DNA of 26,706 nt from Bondarzewia mesenterica (Eukaryota; Basidiomycota; Agaricomycetes; Russulales; Bondarzewiaceae): the NCBI GenBank assembly GCA_004802705.1, contig SGPL01000393.1:4795-31500 (forward strand), written 5' to 3'. Made by a program: the position numbers and the translations under genes. This document shows positions 18,213-26,706 of this stretch, one piece after another; position 1 is the first letter of the stretch, and each line of letters opens with the position of its first letter. The notes beneath the pieces are model-generated. The model made no database searches. It saw nothing but the letters and a program-made list of their open reading frames with translations, and was not told the DNA's origin.

Positions 18213-21200
18213 CTAAAAGTGATCCACAACAAATGTCCATTGACCCTTCTGGATGTCAAAACCTTCAAACTTCGTCTCCTTCATGTGCTTCAACCGCTTC
18301 AGATGTTTGATCGCTTGTGGGTGAGTTTCGTCCTTGATGGGCTCCCGCGTCGCCTTGTCCGACGGCCAACAGCGTAGAAGCGTGATTCGGGCGCGAACAT
18401 TTAGGCCGCTGCCCGACGGCGGCTTGTCGACATCGTCGCTGTCCGGATATACGATACATTCTTGGTTATCAAGGCGAATTTGGTTACCCAGAAGGTCTGA
18501 TAGCTTGGTAAGAGTCGTCAAATCAACCGGTTCCAAGAATTCGATTTGCCCGAATCCAGCTCGACCGACGATCAAACCCTTCACCTCCGCGAGCTCGTCA
18601 TATCCCATCTTGGTCAGAGTCGAGATGTCTGGCTTGCACCAATACTCGCCCTCTTGAGGCTCCTTGTTCTCCTGAGCACTGCTTTCAATGCGTTCAAGGG
18701 AGCTACTAGCAGGCCCAGCCCGAGATCCTCGAGTAGCAGGCGTTGGGGAACCGGGTGGAGGAGGAAGTGCAGGTAATGCAGGTATCGACTGCTTCTCTCG
18801 TGCGGCGATGCTTAGAGCAGGGCTGAACGACACCTTGCCAGGGCTCGGCGATGCACTAGACCGTCGGAGAAGCTCTGTCGCATCCACTTTCTTATCCAGT
18901 ACAAGTTTCTTCACGCTTGGCTTGAAGCCGGTCCCCAACATTGTACTTGGTCCAAATGCATCAGGGCCCCTGCCATTGAACCCGCTCAAGCCCAAGGGGC
19001 TGGGCTTTGTGGGAGGGATGATAGTGGATGAATTCACGAGAACGGAGCTATAACCGCGAAGTTTATTCGCGCCAGCCCTGCCTGGTCTGTAATCCAGAGG
19101 GCGGGAAACCAAGGACGGTGGCTCGAACATACTCGCCTTTTTCTTCTGATATTGATCAACACTCAAGGCTGAGGGCTGTGAGGGAAGCATGGAGAAGATC
19201 GGAAGGTTGGCGGAAACAGGTTGAGCAATGGATGCTGACAATGTACCTTGAGCACCAACCCCAAGAGGCGTTAGAGCAGATGCATTCAAGGTACTGCCAA
19301 ATAGAGAGCCACCACCGAGTGGCTGGACATTCGGCTGCGAAATACCCAGAGCGGGAGCGGCTGGCTTGGAGCCAAACAATCCGCCCCCGCCAAACGCGCC
19401 TGCGGACGGTTGAGACGGAGCCTGCCCAAGAGGTGCACCGAAAAGCCCTGTCGTTGGCTGAGTAGTAGCACCGCCGCCTGCGCCCATCTGACCAAATCCA
19501 CCACCAAACAAACCACCGCCGGTAGTCGGCGCTGCAGGTTTCGGACCACCAAACAAACCAAAGGTACCGGTCTGACCGGTTTGTGGTTGCTGTTGTTGCT
19601 GGGCAGTAGCTCCAAAGAGACCGCCCCCACCACCCCCACCACCAAACAGACCACCAGGTTGCTGTTGCTGACTCGGTTGAGTGCTTCCAAACACTGATAA
19701 AAAGGAAAATGTCAGAAACGTTGGCATGTTCGAAAGAAGAATATACTTACAACCTCCACTTGGCTGAGGCTGAGTTGGCTGACCCTGCTGCTGGGGAGGT
19801 TGACCAAACAAGCCGCCACCTCCGCCACCTCCGCCGAAAAGACCGCCAGAGGGTTGTTGTCCTTGCTGGGCCTGCTGGGCTTGCTGACTTTGAGCACCAA
19901 AAAGACCGAAGCCAGTCGCTGGTTGCGTCTGCTGTGCTGGTTGGCCAAACGCAGAAGGTTTGGCACCTATAACGAATGGAGTACGTTAGGGTGAATTACG
20001 AAGACAACGGAAGTAAGTCTCACTGACCGAACGCCCCGCCTCCTCCGAACGCACTAGTAGACGGTTGTGGTTGGCCAAAGAGTCCTCCGCCCGTGGCAGG
20101 CTGCTGCTGGGCCTGCTGTCCAAATGCGCCACCACCCCCGAATGCGCCACCGCCGCCTGAAGTATGGTTCGCGATGAGCGACATATTTCATGAATTTGAA
20201 CTAATTACTTACCGAAGGTGCTCGGCGGTTTGTTCTGTTGTCCAAAGGCGCCCCCACCTCCGAACAGACCGCCCGAACTCGGCTGCTGCTGGGCCTGGCC
20301 AAAGGCGCCAAATCCAGAGGTAGGCTGTTGCGGTTGTTGCTGCTGCGGTTGACCAAACGCGCCAAACGCTCCGGTGCCACCCCCTGTTTGCACATTAGCA
20401 CCCTGGCCTAGTCCACCAAATGCACCTCCCGTTGTGCCGGCACCACTTGCGCCTCCAAAAGTGCCGAATGTCGAAGTCGCAGCTTGTGGAGCAGGCTGAC
20501 CGAACAAGCCCCCACCAGTACTTGTTGGCTGAGCTGACACAAACGCAGAGGGTTGCCCAAACCCGCCAGAACTAGCAGTTCTGCGCCCTTGCGCATAGTC
20601 CTGAAGGCGTAATTCCTAATAGTGTGAAAGTGGGTGAGAAGTCGCTTCATATGGTGAACCTAAGGCAAGTCTAGCGCTGGTCATACAGGAGCTCAAAAAA
20701 TGACCAGCATACCCGAGCTTCTTATGTTGCCTGTAAAGGACAAGGCTTGGCTTCAAGACAGATGGACTCACTTCAAATGATGTGCCACGGTATTGTGGCA
20801 TGCAAGAGATACTCTGATACTGCAAGGTAACATTGGAGTTGGCGCTATCTTTCTCGCTGAATACACTATAGGGTGGATTGGATGATCCCGTCGTAACAGG
20901 CGGAACACCATCATATGTCCCAGGTTGCGGAGTTGCTGCAATGTATAAATCACGTTGATTCATAATGCGGCGATTCCGTGTTGGAAATGACTACTTACTT
21001 GCGGTCCCTCCAAACGCGCTGATCGCAGTTGGCTTGCTCCCAAACAATCCACCACCGCCACCAAATGCACTCTGCGTAGCGGTACCCGGCTGGCCAAATA
21101 GACCCGTAGTTGCCCCTGACGGTTGGTTTGCAGTGGATGATGGCCCAAAAGCGCCACTTCCACCACCGAACGCTGAAGTCCCTCCACCACTGAATGCACC

Positions 21201-21605
21201 AAAGCCCGTCGATGGTTTTGCACCTCCGAACATAGGGTTTGCAGGATTAGGATTGCTGGTGCCACCACCGAATGCTCCTGGATAGGAGATGAACAAGATT
21301 AGACGTAAAACTAAACGCGCACTACGCACCAAAACCTGACGTGCCTGTGTTAGGAGTATTTGTAGCCAGGTTGCCAAACATGGGGTTTACTTGAGGCTGC
21401 TGCTGCTGATTCTGACCGAACGCCCCACCTGAACCATAGATATCAGATGAGCATGCCTGCCATGAGTCTTCGTGACACACATACCTGCTCCGGATCCGAA
21501 CGCACTCGGCTGCCCAAATGCGGAACCTTGCTGTTGCGGCTGTTGCGGCTGCTGATTTTGCTGGGGATTAGCCCATGAAGACTGGACAGGATTGCTACCG
21601 AACAT
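18213..21605 (-). CDS. NUP98: Nup98/Nup116-type FG nucleoporin, 963 aa
   Basis: Nuclear pore protein of the Nup98 family. Its FG repeats form the permeability barrier and bind transport receptors. Eight exons keep phase: 21605-21485, 21428-21330, 21277-20999, 20935-20772, 20615-20213, 20156-20028, 19966-19751 and 19693-18213. ATG 21605 begins MFGSNPVQSSW. The N-terminal two thirds are Gly/Gln-rich with many FG and about a dozen GLFG motifs. A GLEBS motif, the binding site of the mRNA-export factor Gle2/Rae1, spans residues about 203-233 (YQSISCMPQYRGTSFE then ELRLQDYAQGRR) and is split by a 156-nt intron. Residues about 819-963 form the Nup98 C-terminal autopeptidase-type domain, with KMGYDELAEVKGLIVGR and LLRCW. 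The protein stops immediately after the conserved His-Phe (VVDHF), where precursors such as metazoan Nup98-Nup96 continue with Ser and are cleaved. Nup96 must be encoded elsewhere. It is head-to-head with RPA2. Confidence 0.92.
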
Positions 21606-21824
21606 AGTAAACAATGAGGTTTGGGTTCAGGTAGGATGTGGACGTCGTCGACAACAATGGCCGAGCCAGGCAAACCGAGTCGCGCGATATTGAAACGGAG
21701 TTTAAAACGCGCCCTCGCATTCTGAAATTAACGCGTTTATTATATAATACAAATTTTTGAGTCCAAGGGCGGTCATTGGATCTCGAGAACTTGCGGCGGA
21801 AAGGTTGCTTCAGTTCTGTTGGTC
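21606..21824. promoter_or_regulatory. Shared bidirectional promoter of the NUP98-like and RPA2 genes
   Basis: Only 219 bp separate the two start codons. The spacer contains ACGCGT at 21731-21736, which is the MluI cell-cycle box core bound by MBF-type factors in fungi. A nearly symmetrical TATTATATAATA follows at about 21739-21750, which could serve transcription in either direction. Assignment of factors is inference. Confidence 0.5.
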
Positions 21825-24800
21825 ATGCCCGACGGCTCTGCACGGTCACAGACCGATAAGACTACTTTCAGGACTCTGACTCGAGAGCGCGACTTCAAAC
21901 ATCCGACGTCCAGTGGTTCCACCATCCCAATCCTCAACGAATTCGTTGCTCCCCACATCGAATCATTTAATGCACTTTTCGACGACTCAGGATTGCCTTC
22001 AGGGGATGGGGATGGACGTGGTATCCTGAGCTTGGCAATCAAAGATATAGGTCAAAGGGTAGTGTTTGATGGGAATGGTCAGATTGGGTCGGAGAGTGGT
22101 CCTGGAGGATGGGGCAACCGAATGAGCAGTAAGTCGTCAGCCTGATGCTTGTCACTTCCTGACCTGCAATAAATTCGTTCAAGTATGGATTGATCAGGTG
22201 TCTATTGCAAGGCCAATGGTGCCGGACAAGGATAGACAAGCAACTGAACGTAAAGTCTTTCCCACCGAGGTGAGTACTTCACTTGCATTTGTGGTAGTGC
22301 GTCTAGCTCTCATCCCTGCAATAGCAGAGGATGATGACGTGTAAATATTTGTTCTAGAACATGAAAGGAACTGCGTTGGATATACAGATCTTTGTTTGTG
22401 TTGTCTGGAGTTTGAATCTAACTGCATACTCGTTTCCAGGCCAGGGAGCGTCTTACCTCCTACCGCGGTCGTATGACCGTAAAAATATGTTGGAAGATTG
22501 ACCAACTTGGGCAGACGGAGAAGTCAGTGGTCAAGGAATGTGGCCTTGTGCCTATTATGGTGCGGGTACGTATGATATATGACCTATGCCCGCACACATG
22601 CACTTATAATCCACTAATGAATCTAGTCCGTTAGGTGCAATGTCCGTTCCATGTCTTCCGCAGATCTCGTTAAGCACCATGAAGAACCTGAAGAATTTGG
22701 AGGCTACTTCATCATTAACGGAAACGAACGTCTTATTCGATACCTCATTCTCCCTCGCCGGAATCATGTCATCGCACTTACCCGACCTTCCTTCGTTAAC
22801 CGGGGTCCTTCGTATTCGCCCTATGCCGTTCAAATTCGCTGCACGCGTCCAGACCAAACGAGCGTGACCAACACACTTCACTACCTCTCCAACGGAAACG
22901 CCATGTTCCGTTTCAGCTGGCGAAAGCAAGAGTATGTTGTTCCAATCATGCTCATCCTAAAAGCCCTCGTCGGCGCATCGGATAAGGAGATTTTTGAAGG
23001 TGTCATGATGCAAGACTATGAAAATACCTTCTTGACGGATCGCGTCGAGCTCTTATTGCGGAGCTATAAAATGTTCAGTCTCTATACAGGTGATCAGTGT
23101 CTCGAGTATTTAGGCGACAAATTCCGTGTAGTGCTTGGGCTGCCTGAGGATTGGACTAACCAGGCTGTTGGCGCCTGGCTTGTGAAAAAGCTGGTCCTTG
23201 TGCATCTCGATGACCCCCGCGACAAATTCAGGATGCTACTGTGAGTCTTTAGTGTTGGTGTTCAGTCCTAGCTCACTGACTTCTAAGCAAGGTTCATGCT
23301 GAGAAAGCTCTATGCCATCGTCTCCAAGACGTGCTGCATCGATAATCCTGATTCCCCACAGCATCAGGAAGTTCTTCTACCTGGTCAGCTGTATGGCATG
23401 ATCATCAAGGAAAAGCTGGAAGAAGCTTTGACACAGATTCGAAACCAAATCGCTCAAGATGTCTGGAGACAGGAGTCCACGGTCGACTTTTTCAATGGTC
23501 CGTGATTATCGCTTATGCGACTCGAGCCTGAAGGATATTAAAATATTCTTCAGATCGTTACTTTCACAAAGTTCTGTCGCGCGTCAACTTCGACATTGGA
23601 GCTAAGATGTCAAATTTTCTTGCCACTGGTAACCTCGTTTCACCGTCGGGCCTCGACCTTCAACAAGCGTCCGGCTTCACAATTGTCGCAGAGAAGCTGA
23701 ACTGGCATCGATACATCAGTCATTTCAGATGTATTCATCGTGGCGCTTTCTTTGCGGAGCTCAAGACTACCACCGTCCGCAAGCTGCTTCCCGAGGCATG
23801 GGGTACGTGATTATTATTTTTTACCATCTGACCACGGCCACCGAACGTTGACATCGCAATGCGATCAAGGTTTCTTGTGTCCTGTACACACGCCCGATGG
23901 CTCTCCTTGTGGTCTTCTAAATCACCTATCGCGGTCCTGTCGCATCGTCACGTCTCCTCTGGCTGTTTCTCATATTCCCGCTCTACTCGTCTCTCACGGC
24001 ATGACTCAAGCATTCACATCGTCTGTGGATGGAAGCAAAAACCTTTGCGTTCAACTCGATGGCCGTGTCATTGGCTGGGCACAACCCGCCCTGGCAAAAT
24101 CACTCGCTACTAGTCTGCGGATATGGAAGACTGAGAGCAAGCACCAAATTCCTTTGGACTTGGAGATCGGTTTGGTACCTACGTCCGAAGGCGGCCAGTA
24201 CCCAGGGTTATTTTTGTTCTCATCGCGGTCACGCATGATGCGTCCCGTCAAATATCTTGCGAATGGAAAAGACGATCAAATTGGGTCGTTTGAGCAAGTG
24301 TATATGGACATTGCTGTCACACCCGAGGAGATCGAGCCTTCAGTGTCATCGCATGTTGAGCATGCTCCGACTAATTTCTTGTCAATTCTGGCGAACATGA
24401 CACCTTTTTTCGGATTTCAATCAGGTGTGCGGCCTGCTTTACTCTCCTATTACTTTCTAACAAAGTTGCCCTGTAACAGAGTCCGCGTAATATCTACCAG
24501 TGTCAGGTGCGCATGGCCTTTCACCAGTTTTGTTATAAGATCTGTATTCAATGGCATTGACAACGTGATTAGATGGGAAAGCAATCGATGGGTACCCCTG
24601 CAACAGCACTCAAGCATCGAACGGACAATAAGCTCTATCGACTTCAAAGTGGCCAGACCCCTATCGTCCGTCCTTCTCTTCACAACACGTATGCCATGGA
24701 TTCCTTCCCCAATGGCACCAATGCCGTTGTTGCCGTCATCTCGTATACCGGATACGACATGGAAGACGCGATGATCCTCAACAAGTCTGCTCACGAGCGC

Positions 24801-26284
24801 GGATTTGCCTACGGCACAGTGTACAAGTCTCAAATCATTGATTTGAAAGATCAAAGAGGTGCATCGCGATCTGGCCCCCTGACTTTGCACTTCGGACTTG
24901 GCTATGACATCCAGACGGAACCAGGTGACAAGCAGCACCAGTGCTGTCAATTCGTCGATAGAGATGGACTGCCCTTCGTTGGTGCTCGGTTGACATCCGG
25001 TGATTGTATAGCTGCCTACATCAATGATGTTACTGGACGCACATGCTTTGTCAAGTATAAAGGTGATGAGGTGGCTTATGTCGACGAAGTGCGTCTCCTA
25101 GGTATGCCGTCCTCTTTCTTCGTTGTAGGGATCCTGTCTTGTTCAGACTGTGAATCTTCTAGGATCCGATGCGGGCGATTCTGAGCTCCAAAAGGTCCAC
25201 GTTACTTTACGGATCACACGGGCTCCTGTCATTGGCGACAAATTCTCATCTCGTCACGGTCAAAAGGGCGTTTGTTCACAAAAGTATCCCGCTGTCGACA
25301 TGCCTTTCAGCGAGAGCGGAATGCAGCCAGACGTCATCATCAACCCGCATGCCTTCCCAAGTCGGATGACGATTGGGATGCTGGTCGAGAGCATGGCGGG
25401 CAAATCGGGTGCAATGCATGGGCTCGCTCAAGACGCGACGCCGTTCACGTAAATCATAATCAGACATTCGTCGCTCCATGGCTCACGCACTGAACTCGCG
25501 TCTCTGACAGGTTTTCCGAAAAGGATACCGCGATTGACTACTTTGGCAAGCAGCTGCTCGCGTCGGGGTACAACTACTATGGTAGCGAACCCATGTACTC
25601 TGGCATCACCGGTCAGGAGTTCGCGGCGGACATCTACCTTGGCGTCGTCTACTACCAGAGGCTGAGGCACATGGTCCTCGACAAGTTCCAAGTCCGGACG
25701 ACAGGGCCCGTCGACCCGTTGACGCGGCAGCCGATCAAGGTGCAATCTGACTCCCTCCCCTCTCACTCCAAAAACTCACTGACACTGACCATCGTCGGCA
25801 TCAGGGTCGCAAGCGTGCGGGTGGCATTCGTTTCGGAGAGATGGAACGCGACGCGCTCATCGCGCACGGCACGTCGTTCCTGCTCCAAGACAGACTGATG
25901 AACTGTTCGGACTACTCCACGGCATGGGTGTGCCGGACGTGTGGGAGCCTCATCTCGCTGGGATACGACGACATCAGCCTCGGCGAAACCGTCGTCGGCT
26001 CCGTGCACGCGCCCAAGCCCACCGCGTCTGGGGGCGAGTACTGCAGGAGCTGTCGCGCGGCGGCGGAGGACGAGGACGAGCGCGCGCGCAAGGCGCTTGC
26101 CACCGGCCAGAGTCCCGACAATGCCGGGCAAGTCGACGTGCGGGTGGCGATCTCGTCTCAAAATGTGTTGGGGAGTGCGCGGAGAGGCGGAGACCTCGAC
26201 ATCGTGGCCGTCCCTTACGTCTTCAGATACCTCTGTGCCGAGCTTGCTTCCATGGGCATTGCCGTGTCCCTCCAAGTACAGTAA
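21825..26284 (+). CDS. RPA2: RNA polymerase I second-largest subunit, with one apparent base insertion
   Basis: The protein (RPA135/RPA2) forms, with RPA1, the active centre that makes the large rRNA precursor in the nucleolus. Twelve exons: 21825-22128, 22184-22269, 22440-22565, 22627-23240, 23292-23497, 23554-23802, 23870-24424, 24480-24506, 24573-25101, 25163-25448, 25511-25739 and 25805-26284, about 1229 aa. Family signatures in order are [68 protein letters not shown] (about residue 783), [12 protein letters not shown] (about 924), [18 protein letters not shown] and a C-terminal zinc ribbon (CRTC at about 1113-1116, CRSC at about 1150-1153). The wording at '[20 protein letters not shown]' and the C-terminal ribbon favour the Pol I over the Pol II or III paralogue. 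The exon 7 frame fails to meet exon 8 unless one T of the run at 24405-24410 is surplus. Everything else splices in phase. Confidence 0.92.
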
Positions 26285-26586
26285 TCGTCTCACTGTATCT
26301 TTGCTGCTCCATCTCTTCACGTTCGTATGTTTGCATCATGCGACGTTTTCGATCGTCGTCTTTTTGCTGAAAATTATTATAATTATAACTCATCGACGCA
26401 TTCCTGTTATGAAAACTGTCACACACTTTGATTCATCCAGAATTTATTTGTCCACACAGGGGACAATGGAATACCTTATGCACCAATCAGGCATTGTAAA
26501 GAAAAGTTGTAACATCCGTAGCACGACGTCCGTGACCTCGAAGCAGTCTCGGGACACATTGCGCACTCAAAAAAAGAAGTTCTGTC
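26285..26586. other. Convergent intergenic region
   Basis: This holds the presumed 3' UTR of RPA2 and that of the minus-strand gene entering from the right. AT-rich around 26360-26400. I see no gene or RNA in it. Confidence 0.55.
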
Positions 26587-26706
26587 TTAAGCTATGCTCA
26601 CACCAACGATGGCAGCGAGCAGGAGAACCAGCGCATTGACCGCGACAGTGGTCGCACGCTCGCGGAGCTCGTCGGGGCAGCCGCGGCACCCGAGCTTGAA
26701 CCCGAG
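26587..26706 (-). CDS. C-terminal end of an unidentified protein with a terminal membrane helix (partial)
   Basis: The minus strand is open from the window edge to TAA at 26589-26587. It reads a Cys-containing segment (LGCRGCPDELRER) followed by TTVAVNALVLLLAAIVGVSI and the end. The last 20 residues are a good transmembrane helix, so this could be a tail-anchored or multi-pass membrane protein. The codons are GC-rich, like the last RPA2 exons, and the position (convergent with RPA2) is sensible. The rest lies outside the window, so the family cannot be identified. Confidence 0.5.
   Translation of the reverse strand, partial: LGFKLGCRGCPDELRERATTVAVNALVLLLAAIVGVSIA

Noticed and set aside
20616..20771. 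Possible extra micro-exon inside the GLEBS intron of the nucleoporin
   Set aside because: A candidate 18-nt exon between a CAG and a GTATG contains TAA in the needed phase, and joining the flanking exons directly gives a perfect GLEBS motif.
18216..21614. Many plus-strand open frames across the nucleoporin gene, for example 19028-19465 and 20965-21285
   Set aside because: They mirror the Gly/Gln-rich repeat codons of the minus-strand FG gene and show no independent conserved motif.
24401..24430. Programmed ribosomal frameshift in RPA2
   Set aside because: No slippery heptamer with a supporting structure was evident, and orthologous genes are not known to need it. A homopolymer error is simpler.
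25763..26320. Minus-strand 185-codon open frame over the last RPA2 exons
   Set aside because: It is antisense to the zinc-ribbon exon of RPA2 and is Arg-rich because of the high GC of that exon.

Overview
The window looks like nuclear DNA of a basidiomycete fungus, most likely an Agaricomycete. The genes carry many short GT-AG introns (about 50-70 nt). Two conserved housekeeping genes are recognisable (a Nup98-type nucleoporin and the second-largest subunit of RNA polymerase I). The left half holds protein families that I know, from memory only, as expanded in mushroom genomes (a DUF6698-like protein, a Ulp1/C48 peptidase, a Plavaka-type transposase N-terminus and two unnamed families). I cannot name the species.

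Layout. Positions 1-3500 are AT-rich and mostly non-coding: an A-rich simple repeat, a cluster of short palindromes, two broken coding fragments, and an LTR-like stretch with heat-shock-element-like repeats followed by a TATA box. Positions 3645-14500 form an accessory island. It holds a minus-strand gene with three in-frame stops (3645-6466); a divergent plus-strand Ulp1 peptidase gene with two internal stops, a further stop and a frameshift inside a 161-bp tandem duplication (6933-9927); a frameshifted Plavaka-like fragment (10174-10687); a minus-strand Cys-containing gene with one in-frame stop and a C-terminal VIDLT motif (10749-11687); and, divergent from it, a DUF6698-like gene that splices cleanly into 357 codons (12035-13614). 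Positions 13615-15079 are non-coding and end in the promoter of the next gene.

Positions 15080-26706 are the ordinary chromosome. They hold a coiled-coil, proline/serine-rich hypothetical protein (15080-17773, 861 aa), converging on a Nup98-like gene (minus, 18213-21605, 963 aa). That gene is head-to-head across 219 bp with the RNA polymerase I subunit gene (21825-26284, about 1229 aa, with an apparent one-base insertion). The C-terminal end of an unidentified minus-strand membrane protein closes the window.

How they fit together: the Nup98-like protein belongs to the nuclear pore and the RPA2 protein to rRNA synthesis, and their shared upstream region suggests co-regulation in growing cells. 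The island is best read as a graveyard of mobile or lineage-expanded genes. Nearly all inactivating stops can be explained by single C:G to T:A transitions, while the DUF6698-like gene remains open. Scattered single N bases lie only in 1-115 and 11741-14472, pointing to ambiguous consensus calls in repeated DNA.
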